Shown in pieces: positions 7,642 to 14,834 of a DNA stretch of 25,621 nucleotides. Below the pieces are notes generated by a model. That model had not been told where the DNA came from, did no database searches, and was given only the letters and a program-made list of their open reading frames with translations. The position numbers and the translations under genes are program-made. The stretch lies in contig CAKTVW010000034.1 in the NCBI GenBank assembly GCA_934630495.1, positions 1 to 25,621 of the forward strand, given 5' to 3'. This DNA comes from an uncultured Oscillospiraceae bacterium. GTDB lineage: Bacteria > Bacillota > Clostridia > Oscillospirales > Oscillospiraceae. Position 1 is the stretch's first letter. Every line of letters begins with the position of its first letter.

Positions 7642-10461
7642 TTAATAGAGCGTAAACACGTTCGTCGCTATCGCATTACCGTCCAGCCAATCTTCGTTCG
7701 TTCTGGAATTGTTGAAGGTGACCGACGCGGTGCCGTTGCTGAGCGTAACCGTCTTCACGGCTTGATCGGCAGTATAGCGCCAAGACCAGTCAAGCTCTGT
7801 GACTTCATAGTCACCGATCGGGAGATCGGTGATCGTGACCGTTCCGTTCCCGCGGATCGGAACGGTAATATCAACGCCGATTGCCTTGCCGGTCTTGCCG
7901 ACAACACGGAAGAGAAATGTCTGATCGCTGTCCTGCGACGGATCATAGCCCGCTTTGGTGATCGTCATCGTTCCGGTCGTGACGTGGATCTTATAAGTGC
8001 CGTTATATCTGACCATGCATCCGTAATTAAACGGGCAGGTCGTCGTAAACTTCGCGTCCGTTAACTCCGTTGTACCGTGGTAGGCTTTCACCGCAACCGT
8101 CATTTCCGTTCCCGAAACGACAAAGGGCGCCGTCACTTCGGCATCGTCTAAGAAGTATTTCAGCGAAATGTCGTCCTTGTCAAAGGGCTTTTCTCCGATC
8201 GGGTCCGGAATATCGGTATGTCCGTCCGTCTTATCTGACCAAATGACGAGCGTCGAAACGAACGCGCCGTCGCCGCCCGGAGCATGGGTCTCTCCGAGGC
8301 ACTTTTCAATGTCCTTGAGCTGTACGAAAACGCCGGGCTTCAGAACATGGACCGTTGCATTCTTCTCCGTAGCTGCGCCGTCCATGGGATTCGGCGTGCC
8401 TTTACTCGCCGTTCCGTCTGTCTTCGGCGCGACGATCGAGCAGACGGGATAGGTGGTGCAGTCGGCAGGCGTGAGCGTACCGGGCGCGGTGCCGTCAACG
8501 GTGAAGCTGATATTGACAAATTTTGCATCGTCGGCGCTGGGCTGCACATGGCTGTACAAATCATTCGCCGAAACGGAATTGCCTTCGTAAATGGTCAGGT
8601 CGTTTACCGTGACGTCCAAGGGCTTGATCGTAACATTGACCGTCGGGCGCACATAGTTCTCGACTACGCTGCCGTCCTCGGCATAAACGCCCGAATCATC
8701 TCCGTTGGTCGGAACGTCATTGCCGCCCAAGAAGCTTCTCTTCGGCGTGACCTTGAACTCGACGATCAGCTTGGAACCGTAACCGACTCCGGATCTGTAG
8801 GTCTCGGAAACGAAATTCGTCGCAAAATCAAAGCCGGTCACTTCGATCGTATCGCCGCTGATGCTTGCTTTCACCGATGCGGGTGCGGCTGTCTCGGCAT
8901 TCCAATTTCCATTGCGGTTGTAGCTCGCAACCTTCAGCGTAATTGCAGCCGTATTGGCGGGCACGTCAAAGTAAGGCGTTACGATATCCTTTACGACCGT
9001 CTTGCTGCCCAGCTCTACATCCGGTGTGCTGATGTTTTCGCTGATCTTGCTGAAGATATTATTAAGGGCGTTCACATTGCTTGCGGTCAGGTAATATCCC
9101 GACTTTGTGCGCGTCGCATTTTTTGTGATCTCGAAGAAAAAGCCGCGCGCCACGGGATGTCCTGTGATATTTGCATACTTGCTCGTGCTCGGTTTCTCAC
9201 TATGGTGATACTTTACACCCAATTCCGTGGCAGAGGCAAAGTTGGAGGAAATATAGTTCAGCAAACGGTTGCAGACCGCAGTTTCCAGATAGCCGAAGTC
9301 ATTCTGTCTGCTTACATTCAGATAGCCGGAAAAGCCCCAAACCTCGGTCAGCTTTCCCGTACAGGCATCCTTTCTGTTCACGCCGCCGAAAGCATTTGCA
9401 AACACATAGCCCTGTGCATCGTAAAGCTCGTTTACATTGGCGCCGTTGAAAATGCCGATCGTGTACATAGTCACATTGCTGTTTTTCAGGGAGCGCGCCG
9501 TCCGGATCGCCGAGTTGGCATTGGTCATATCGATCTGAGAGGTCAATATGCCGTTTTCCGAATAATAAGCATTCCCGCCCGTATACGGAATACCGTCCGT
9601 AAAGAGAACGACGACCTTCTGCCGCTTGGTATTCTTGCCGTTGTAATTATAACGGGTCGTCATGAGCTGCTGCGCCTGTGTCATACCGCCGGCAGTATCG
9701 GTAACGCCGCTGGCCGTAAGGCCGTTTATGGCAGTGGTAAGCTTACTCGCCCCGGCGTCGTTCACGAAGGTCCAATCGACCAGTGTTTTCGACGAGGCCG
9801 CGAAGGTCACCAGCGCAATACGGTGGTCGGAATACGTTGCGTCATATTTCGAATTGACATTCTTTATAAAGGCATTGATACTCTGCTGCATTGCAGCCTG
9901 ATACGTCTGTCCCGTGCTGAATGTACTGGCCATAGAGCCGGACTGGTCGATCGCCAGCACAAAATCGACCGGCTGCGTGTGGCTTGCCGTTATGGTCTGG
10001 CCGGTGACATATGTTTCCATACGGATCGTATAGCTGCCGTCGTCATTGGGCGTTGCGGTCTTGTCGGTAAAGACGCCGTCGTTCTCGACGCAGGCGGCTT
10101 TCAGTTCGCGTAAATAACTTGCGGGAGAAACATCGACCGCCGGGAAGAACGGACCGGCATCCGTATAATCGACCGTAGACGGCGTCGTGACAGGGTCAGT
10201 CGGCGCGACTGTCTCGGCATAGGCCAAAAGCGCCGCTTGCTGCTCCTCGGTCAGGGAATCCATCAAACGATGGGCCGCGTCCTCATCCTTCTCAAAGAGG
10301 TCGGTAATATAGGCATACTGGTCGGCGACCGTCATCTCCGCAAAGGAGCTTTCATCCCCCTCACCGGCGTCCGTCGTTGTGTCACCGGTCGCATAGGCAG
10401 GAACCAAAAGCGGAATCAAAAAGCAGGCGCACAGAAGCAGCGCCATGATCTTTTTTTTCAT
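7642..10461 (-). CDS. Large secreted VWA-domain adhesin
   Basis: A 939-residue exported protein with a signal peptide (1-24, VPAYA). A low-complexity acidic N-terminal region is followed by a von Willebrand factor A domain (about 165-475) with a complete metal-ion-dependent adhesion site: DQSGS (172-176), Thr254 and Asp289 in FTDG. Beta-sandwich segments follow. The last about 110 residues (TMTITKAGYDPSQDSDQTFLFRV ... GDYEVTE) resemble the SpaA/Cna-B-like fold of pilus proteins. There is no sorting motif, terminal membrane helix or SLH domain; it ends in NVFTLY. In sortase pili, VWA proteins are tip adhesins. I infer a similar role on the TasA-like fibre, since all four SipW-type proteins flank it in one operon with gaps of 18-21 bases. 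Confidence 0.8.
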   Translation of the reverse strand: MKKKIMALLLCACFLIPLLVPAYATGDTTTDAGEGDESSFAEMTVADQYAYITDLFEKDEDAAHRLMDSLTEEQQAALLAYAETVAPTDPVTTPSTVDYTDAGPFFPAVDVSPASYLRELKAACVENDGVFTDKTATPNDDGSYTIRMETYVTGQTITASHTQPVDFVLAIDQSGSMASTFSTGQTYQAAMQQSINAFIKNVNSKYDATYSDHRIALVTFAASSKTLVDWTFVNDAGASKLTTAINGLTASGVTDTAGGMTQAQQLMTTRYNYNGKNTKRQKVVVLFTDGIPYTGGNAYYSENGILTSQIDMTNANSAIRTARSLKNSNVTMYTIGIFNGANVNELYDAQGYVFANAFGGVNRKDACTGKLTEVWGFSGYLNVSRQNDFGYLETAVCNRLLNYISSNFASATELGVKYHHSEKPSTSKYANITGHPVARGFFFEITKNATRTKSGYYLTASNVNALNNIFSKISENISTPDVELGSKTVVKDIVTPYFDVPANTAAITLKVASYNRNGNWNAETAAPASVKASISGDTIEVTGFDFATNFVSETYRSGVGYGSKLIVEFKVTPKRSFLGGNDVPTNGDDSGVYAEDGSVVENYVRPTVNVTIKPLDVTVNDLTIYEGNSVSANDLYSHVQPSADDAKFVNISFTVDGTAPGTLTPADCTTYPVCSIVAPKTDGTASKGTPNPMDGAATEKNATVHVLKPGVFVQLKDIEKCLGETHAPGGDGAFVSTLVIWSDKTDGHTDIPDPIGEKPFDKDDISLKYFLDDAEVTAPFVVSGTEMTVAVKAYHGTTELTDAKFTTTCPFNYGCMVRYNGTYKIHVTTGTMTITKAGYDPSQDSDQTFLFRVVGKTGKAIGVDITVPIRGNGTVTITDLPIGDYEVTELDWSWRYTADQAVKTVTLSNGTASVTFNNSRTNEDWLDGNAIATNVFTLY

Positions 10462-10479
10462 TTTCCAATTCCTCCCTGA

Positions 10480-11049
10480 TCAGGATTCTTTCGGCCAGCC
10501 GGACGCTTCCAGCGCGGAGGCGCCGTTATTGGCCGATTGGGTCGCATAGGCCAGCACGGAGACCGTCGTCTTGCAGCCCTGATACTCGTTACCCATATCG
10601 GAAGCAAAGGAAACCGTGGTAAACAGCGGCTCCGTCGTCTCTCCGGGCTTCAGCTCCGCATTGTAATAGTAGTAGCCGTCCTTCAGCGTCCAGTCCTTTG
10701 TGTTGATATCCAGCGTCAGCAGCTCGGTGTTCGGCGTGGCCTGAATGCCCTCGGCAAGCTCGATTGCCTTCACAACGGCAACACGGACATAAACGCCGTT
10801 CGCGCCGTTATTTTCGACCTGTGCGATCTTGGAAACGGTCGTGCCGGGCATGATGCCGGTGACGTCCTTAAACGGGACCGGCTCCTTTCCCTGATCGGAA
10901 GCAGAAGTTTCAAGCAGCTTGATGCTGACATTGCCGGTAGTTATAACGTTAGTCGCCGTATCGTCGGCCGTAAAATAAGCGGCGGTGCCGACGGCCATGA
11001 TCGACAACGCGATCACTACCAGCGCGAGAACAATTACTTTTTTCTTCAT
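10480..11049 (-). CDS. SipW-dependent TasA/camelysin-like secreted protein 3
   Basis: A 189-residue protein. The N terminus MKKKVIVLALVVIALSIMAV then GTAAYFTADDTATNVITTGNV is a textbook SipW-type signal with AYFT after the hydrophobic core. The mature part has PGTTVSKIAQVENNGANGVYVRVAV, then DGYYYYNAELKPGETTEPLF, which closely parallels the 7033 protein, and ends with VLAYATQSAN and SGW. I expect an extracellular fibre subunit or accessory subunit. The start at 11049 has TAGGAG upstream. The 255-base spacer in front of it is unusually structured (separate entry). The VWA gene follows after only 18 bases. Confidence 0.8.
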   Translation of the reverse strand: MKKKVIVLALVVIALSIMAVGTAAYFTADDTATNVITTGNVSIKLLETSASDQGKEPVPFKDVTGIMPGTTVSKIAQVENNGANGVYVRVAVVKAIELAEGIQATPNTELLTLDINTKDWTLKDGYYYYNAELKPGETTEPLFTTVSFASDMGNEYQGCKTTVSVLAYATQSANNGASALEASGWPKES

Positions 11050-11267
11050 TCTCTCAACTCCTATCTAGAATCTGATGGATCATACATTACTAACGGGATA
11101 CGCCGAAATGCCGCGGCAGACCTGCCGCAGAACGTCCTGCCGACGCGGCAAGGCGGCGGTCGTCTCTGCTTCGAAGCAGGGCATACATCGCGCTCCGAAC
11201 AATGCCGGAACGCCATGTATACCCTGCTCCCCAAGGGGGAGCAAGGTATGTGGCTGCTGTCGAAAAC
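11050..11267. repeat. Structured spacer between two subunit genes
   Basis: No gene. It is dense in inverted repeats: GCTCCCC facing GGGGAGC at about 11226-11242, CTGCTTCGAAGCAG at about 11166-11179, and GC-rich repeats of CTGCCGCAG/GCCGCGGCA type at 11109-11150. CTAGAATCTG at 11065-11074 equals the junction bases of the composite repeats at 80-89 and 14531-14540, so this may be a decayed relative. It adjoins the stop-spanning repeat at 11268. Confidence 0.5.
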
Positions 11268-11333
11268 TGCCGGGAAGGACGGAAGCTCCGCCCCCGCGCC
11301 GAAATTAGTTGAACTCAGTCCACGCGGCGTCGG
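11268..11333 (-). repeat. Stop-codon-spanning repeat, copy 1
   Basis: About 66 bases closely match 12673-12735. The shared block covers the last codons of the subunit gene (residues of ADAAWTEFN), its TAA and about 35 downstream bases: TAATTTCGGCGCGGGGG, then a small GGA/TCC hairpin, then CCTTCCCGGCA. The hairpin arms differ between copies but still pair. Confidence 0.75.
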
Positions 11334-11931
11334 CATTTGCAAAGGTGTCCGCCTGGATCGCCTGTGCAACGACATCGATCTTCAAGCCTTCAATGGTCTT
11401 GAGCTGGTCGCCGTTGATAAAGCTCGGAACCTTGATCGAGGTAAAGAGCGCGGGCAGGACCTTTGCGCCGTCGCGCGCATCGACGATCTCGGAATAACGG
11501 AACTCATACACTCTGGTATCGCCGTCGACCTTCGAGCCGGCATAGACCCACTTTGCGTCGGTGCCGAGGAAGATCGAAGTCAGGTCCGCGCCGTTCGGAG
11601 CAAAGATCGCATCCAGCGCAGCGCGCTTATTCACGGTGACAAGCATACGGATGTAAGCAGGCTCACTGCCCTCTTCGACGGTGACAGTGGGGTCCTTGGT
11701 GTACTCGTGGCCCGGGATGAGCTTATACTCATTCGCCTGCACACGATCTTCGTTCTCGATCTCGTTGCCGTAGACATCGACCTTCGCTTCGTCGAGCTTG
11801 ATGTCGACCTTACCGACGGTAAAGGTATTCAAGGCTTCGTCCTTATCGGTGAAGTAAGCCAGAGATGCGCCGACGATCGCGATCGCTACGAGAGCGACGA
11901 CCAGAGAAAGCGCTACGATCTTTTTCTTCAT
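11305..11931 (-). CDS. SipW-dependent TasA/camelysin-like secreted protein 2
   Basis: A 208-residue protein with the classical signal MKKKIVALSLVVALVAIAIV then GASLAYFTDKDEALNTFTVGKVDI, the strongest TasA/CalY-type N terminus of the four. The mature part has IPGHEYTKDPTVTVEEGSEPAYIRMLV and the tail IDVVAQAIQAD ... ADAAWTEF. TasA-family members build amyloid-like or donor-strand fibres in Bacillus biofilms (family knowledge); this is a likely major fibre subunit (inference). GAAAGGAAG precedes the ATG at 11931. The last codons lie inside a repeat shared with the 3' end of sipW. A terminator-like stem stands in the spacer before it. Confidence 0.85.
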   Translation of the reverse strand: MKKKIVALSLVVALVAIAIVGASLAYFTDKDEALNTFTVGKVDIKLDEAKVDVYGNEIENEDRVQANEYKLIPGHEYTKDPTVTVEEGSEPAYIRMLVTVNKRAALDAIFAPNGADLTSIFLGTDAKWVYAGSKVDGDTRVYEFRYSEIVDARDGAKVLPALFTSIKVPSFINGDQLKTIEGLKIDVVAQAIQADTFANADAAWTEFN

Positions 11932-11958
11932 TTCGGTTTCTTCCTTTCATTATAATAA

Positions 11959-12012
11959 AAGTGATTTGAGAACGGCACGCCGTTACTCACAAATTCGGCA
12001 GGCAAATCACTT
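11959..12012 (-). terminator. Terminator-like branched stem between subunit genes 1 and 2
   Basis: AAGTGATTTG (11959-11968) and CAAATCACTT (12003-12012) form a perfect 10-base stem enclosing an inner AACGGC/GCCGTT hairpin (11971-11984). On the minus strand TTATTATAAT follows. The upstream arm includes the TGA of the preceding gene. It could be a partial terminator or an RNA-processing stabiliser; the T tract is broken by A. Confidence 0.5.
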
Positions 12013-12552
12013 TGCCTCGTCCCATGCATTCGCCGCAGTGGCAAAATGCGCGCTCTGTACCGCATAGGCGGTGAAGGTAAGGGTCGGGAGCGTTTCCTCG
12101 GTCAGAGCGTCCATGTCGCCCTTGGTGACCGTGGACTTGACAGCGACCTGATCGTTGGTCAGAATGCCGAAGACCTGATTGCTCTCGGAAGCCGCGACCT
12201 TGCGGTAATAAACGCCGGGATGGCCTTCCAGAGCCGTCCAGCCGTTTTCGCCGCCGATGACCTCATAGGTCATAAAGTCGTCAAAATTCGCGGACTTCTC
12301 GATCTCGACAAACAGCCAGCACTCCTCGCTGCCGCCGTAAACGGTGACCGCAGGGTCCTTCGTGATCGTGTTGCCGGGCACCATCGTAAGGTCCAGATCG
12401 TCGGACTCGTCCAGATCGATCTCAATATTACCGACAGTGAACGTATTCGGTACGGGGTCGGTGACGGCAGTCAGCCAAGCGACCGTACCGCCGATGGAGA
12501 TACCGAGTACCAAAACGATGGCCAGAATCAGCACAACTGTTCTTTTTTTCAT
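12007..12552 (-). CDS. SipW-dependent TasA/camelysin-like secreted protein 1
   Basis: A 181-residue protein. The frame is open well upstream, but the ATG at 12552 is chosen because AAAGGAGG precedes it and the product then begins MKKRTVVLILAIVLVLGISI, a SipW-type signal with GTVAWLTAVTDPVPNTFTVG after it. The mature part has VPGNTITKDPAVTVYGGSEECWLFVEI, parallel to the TKDPTVTVEEGSEPAYIRMLV of its neighbour, and the family-like tail FTAYAVQSAHFATAANAWDE. It is the first structural gene after sipW. Function as a fibre subunit is inferred from family and context. The stop codon is part of a terminator-like stem. Confidence 0.83.
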   Translation of the reverse strand: MKKRTVVLILAIVLVLGISIGGTVAWLTAVTDPVPNTFTVGNIEIDLDESDDLDLTMVPGNTITKDPAVTVYGGSEECWLFVEIEKSANFDDFMTYEVIGGENGWTALEGHPGVYYRKVAASESNQVFGILTNDQVAVKSTVTKGDMDALTEETLPTLTFTAYAVQSAHFATAANAWDEAK

Positions 12553-12587
12553 TTCAATTATCCTCCTTTCTCCAATAATCACAAATA

Positions 12588-12672
12588 TTGCGCGCAGCAC
12601 AATATCAGGCTGAAAAACACGGAGCGATGTGTCTGCATCCCTCCCGGCGGGAAACGATGGCGGGTCGTTCCC
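12588..12672 (-). repeat. Hairpin-rich spacer between sipW and the first subunit gene
   Basis: On the minus strand CCCGGC-A-GGGAACGA faces TCGTTTCCC-GCCGGG around CCCGCCA, a long GC-rich stem at about 12642-12678. A weak ACAC/GTGT stem with TTTTT lies just after it. It may attenuate read-through from sipW into the subunit genes; this is inference. Confidence 0.45.
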
Positions 12673-12735
12673 TGCCGGGAAGGGTGGAAATTCCACCCCC
12701 GCGCCGAAATTATTACTCGGTCCGCGCGGCGTCGG
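12673..12735 (-). repeat. Stop-codon-spanning repeat, copy 2
   Basis: The counterpart of 11268-11333. It contains the last codons of sipW (SDAARTE), its TAA, then TAATTTCGGCGCGGGGG and a GGTGGAA/TTCCACC hairpin. The copies share DNA through coding, stop and non-coding bases although the two proteins are unrelated. Confidence 0.75.
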
Positions 12736-13288
12736 AGGCCGCATCGTCCTCTTCAGGCGCCGCTTCTTCCGACTTGCGCTTCTTCTTTTTGTCGTCGTCG
12801 AAAAGGTCGGGCAGGAACACAAGAAGCAGCAGGACCGCGCCCGCCGCGATGGCAATATAAAGCCCGGGCGGATGCTGAATATAATTTGCGACATAGCCGA
12901 GATACGGGATCGTAAAGACCGGCGTACCGAGAAGATTGTTGCTGTGGACCGACTTCTGATCGGGATATTCGTTCGCGTCGCCCTTGGTAAAGTAGCGGTA
13001 AACGCCCGGCTCGTTCTCGTCGGGCATGACCTCGGTAACGCGGTGCGTCGCAATGGTGTCCTCGTCGAGCATGAACGTAATCACGTCGCCGACCTTGATC
13101 TCGGCCGGGTCGGCCTTCTTAACGTAGATCAGCGAACCGGTGTGATAGGTCGGTTCCATGGAGCCGGACAGCACCGTATAGACCTGAAGCCCGAAGAGCC
13201 GCACGCCGACCAGAAGCAGCGCCGCGATCACAACAAGAATCACAAGGATCGTCGAAACAACGTTCCATATTTTCTTAAATGCCTTCAT
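12713..13288 (-). CDS. sipW: Signal peptidase I, SipW (ER) type
   Basis: A membrane signal peptidase that, in Bacillus, processes TasA and TapA. The product has 191 residues from the ATG at 13288. A longer frame begins at 13396 but lies upstream of the mapped promoter, so it is rejected. A hydrophobic N-terminal segment (10-33) is followed by the catalytic Ser in SGSMEPT (Ser43). IATHRVTEV gives His82 in place of the Lys of ordinary bacterial SPases, the mark of the ER/SipW type. TKGDANEYPD (101-110) holds the conserved Asp. A second membrane segment (142-160) and a charged KKKKRK/acidic tail complete it. The final codons lie in the repeat shared with the 11305 gene. It heads the subunit operon. 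Confidence 0.92.
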   Translation of the reverse strand: MKAFKKIWNVVSTILVILVVIAALLLVGVRLFGLQVYTVLSGSMEPTYHTGSLIYVKKADPAEIKVGDVITFMLDEDTIATHRVTEVMPDENEPGVYRYFTKGDANEYPDQKSVHSNNLLGTPVFTIPYLGYVANYIQHPPGLYIAIAAGAVLLLLVFLPDLFDDDKKKKRKSEEAAPEEDDAASDAARTE

Positions 13289-13330
13289 ATTATGTAACCT
13301 CAGCAATGGACAGCGTTCCAATTTGTAACT

Positions 13331-13359
13331 AGTATACCGCGTTTTGGATGGCTTGTCAA
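13331..13359 (-). promoter_or_regulatory. Consensus SigA promoter of the sipW operon
   Basis: Minus strand TTGACA (13354-13359), 17-base spacer, TATACT (13331-13336): one base short of full consensus. Transcription would start near 13325, about 37 bases before the sipW ATG, which also fixes the choice of sipW start. Confidence 0.85.
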
Positions 13360-13532
13360 GCAGAATGCCGCGTAAAACATCTGTAATATTGAACAAAATT
13401 CATCTGCTTTTCTCCGTTCCGCTCGGGGATTTCTACCGAAAACCGCCTGCCGCAGTTGCCGAAAAGCAGCTCTCCGCCGAGCGATTCTCAGAAAGGCTCG
13501 TGCGCCGAAGCGCGGCCATTCGAAGCGTCCTC

Positions 13533-14348
13533 TTACTGTTTAGTGTTTCGGTCATCGTCGAGCGGATGCAGGACGCCGTGCAGCACATAACGCCCGCTGC
13601 TGCTGCGGTTGGTGCAGGTGGACAGTGTTAAAATATGATCCGCCGTATCCGGTCGGACATCCGAAACGATCCGGGAACGCTCCGTCAAAAGCTCGAGGAA
13701 CGCGCGGTATTCCTCCTCCGCACCGAAAATGCGCTGATACGATTCGGAGGAATCCGTCGTCTCGTATGCGGCAAATACGTCGACACGATAGTCGCCGTGC
13801 GGCGTCAGATAGTAAAGCTGCGGATGGCTCTCGGTGTAATCCTGCTCAAGGAACGCCTGCAGCTTTCCGAACATCTGGTCGGAGGATTCCATGTTATGCC
13901 CATAGATCACTGTATTCTCGTCCGAAAGATCCTCGTGATTTCGGTAGTCCATAAACAGGGAGCCGAAATAATTATAGCTGCCGTCGGGCATCATGCGCAG
14001 ATATTTTTCGTTATTCTCCGCAAGCAGCACCGGATAATTGATCTCCGTTCCCTCGCAGTACAGCCAGCCGACAATCTCCGGATTAACGCTCCGAAGCGCG
14101 CCGAAGTCAACGCGGATCGGTGCGGTTTCCGTCGGCTGCTCCTCGGGGTCGGGAGCCGTCGCTGTCCCCGTCTCCGCCGCTTCCGTCTTCGCAGGCGTAA
14201 CGAACCGCTCCGCCAGCGCCGCATAGCCCGTCGTTCCTGCCTTCTCCTCGCGGTAGATGCCGAAAAGCTTCACGGCGCTGAAAGCGATCGCGCCGACCGC
14301 AAGCAGCAGGCACAGCGCCAAAACGACATATTTCACGGTCTTTTTCAA
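13533..14348 (-). CDS. srtB: Class B sortase
   Basis: A membrane-anchored transpeptidase that cleaves sorting signals and links proteins to the wall peptide. The product has 271 residues: N-terminal signal-anchor (about 6-30), a Thr/Glu/Pro-rich linker (about 40-78), then the sortase domain with VIYGHNM (His151), TLSTCTN (Cys245) and SSSGRYVLHG (Arg253). The NYPVL and FMDYRN segments and the about 190-residue catalytic domain fit class B. The start is TTG at 14348 with AAGGAGG eight bases upstream. The likely substrate in the window is the GPNTG protein at 6346. A MITE-like element ends about 20 bases upstream of the start, and I could not find a convincing promoter between them. Confidence 0.9.
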   Translation of the reverse strand: MKKTVKYVVLALCLLLAVGAIAFSAVKLFGIYREEKAGTTGYAALAERFVTPAKTEAAETGTATAPDPEEQPTETAPIRVDFGALRSVNPEIVGWLYCEGTEINYPVLLAENNEKYLRMMPDGSYNYFGSLFMDYRNHEDLSDENTVIYGHNMESSDQMFGKLQAFLEQDYTESHPQLYYLTPHGDYRVDVFAAYETTDSSESYQRIFGAEEEYRAFLELLTERSRIVSDVRPDTADHILTLSTCTNRSSSGRYVLHGVLHPLDDDRNTKQ

Positions 14349-14366
14349 GCTGTTTTCCTCCTTATA

Positions 14367-14534
14367 CTAGGGAATCTCTGAATAAATCGTCTGCGGCTGT
14401 CGTCGGTTCTTTTTCGTCGGCTTTTCGGTTTGAAAAACTTGAAATACACAAAGTATTCCTGCGTTTTTCAAATCTCAACCCGCCAAAAAATCTCTCGACG
14501 ACTGCTCTTGCCGATTTAATCAGAGCTTCCCTAG
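14367..14534. mobile_element. MITE-like element with 19-base terminal inverted repeats
   Basis: GGAATCTCTGAATAAATCG (14371-14389) and the reverse complement of 14512-14530 match at 17 of 19 positions. CTAG flanks both ends (14367-14370, 14531-14534), as a 4-base target duplication would. The interior is 160 bases without coding capacity. The size, the terminal repeats and a YTAR-like target suggest a non-autonomous element mobilised by an IS5-type transposase; the family assignment is inference. The right half recurs at 1-77. It is inserted just upstream of the sortase ribosome binding site. Confidence 0.65.
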
Positions 14535-14673
14535 AATCTGTTAAAAAGCTTGAAAAGCTTTTTATAGCGCCAGGGGCGCGTCAGATTCTGCATGAGACGG
14601 CGCAGCGTGCTTTCGCACGCTGCGAGTGTGCGTAGCACACGGGATTCTTGATTAAATCTTTTAATCAAGAATC
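14531..14673. repeat. Hairpin-chain repeat, copy 2
   Basis: Matches 80-222 almost base for base. It contains an outer AGAATCTG/CAGATTCT stem with two inner hairpins, a GCAGCGTGC-TTTC-GCACGCTGC stem, GTGTGCGTAGCACAC, and the 31-base palindrome at 14643-14673. In copy 1 the third stem carries one mismatch (GATGC), so copy 2 looks closer to the original. Confidence 0.8.
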
Positions 14674-14834
14674 AGTATTAGAGCCGTGCCGCCGGGAGCA
14701 CTGCAAATCATAGCACGGCTGTCACGCTTTTGCCGTCGAGCCGTGTCGAACGCATTTTTAATAAGCGTGCCGCCCGGACAGACAAAGCGTGCCGCCGAAG
14801 AGCGGCAGCACGCTTGTCGGCGAAGAACGCCGCT
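14674..14834. other. Spacer after the CotH gene
   Basis: No gene. It holds an AGCCGTGC/GCACGGCT inverted repeat (14682-14720) and two AAGCGTGCCGCC-like repeats. The AAGCGTGCCGCC (14785-14796) / GGCAGCACGCTT (14804-14815) stem, with one mismatch, is the best terminator candidate for the CotH gene, though on the minus strand only CTTTGTCTG follows. Confidence 0.45.

Noticed and set aside
8284..10113. 609-residue plus-strand frame
   Set aside because: Antisense to the VWA gene, which has a complete MIDAS and signal peptide.
12553..13053. Long N-terminal extension of the first TasA-like protein
   Set aside because: It overlaps sipW in another frame and gives an Arg/Ser-rich nonsense sequence; the internal ATG has an ideal ribosome binding site and signal peptide.
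13289..13396. N-terminal extension of SipW
   Set aside because: The extension covers the near-consensus promoter at 13331-13359 and would spoil the membrane anchor at the N terminus.
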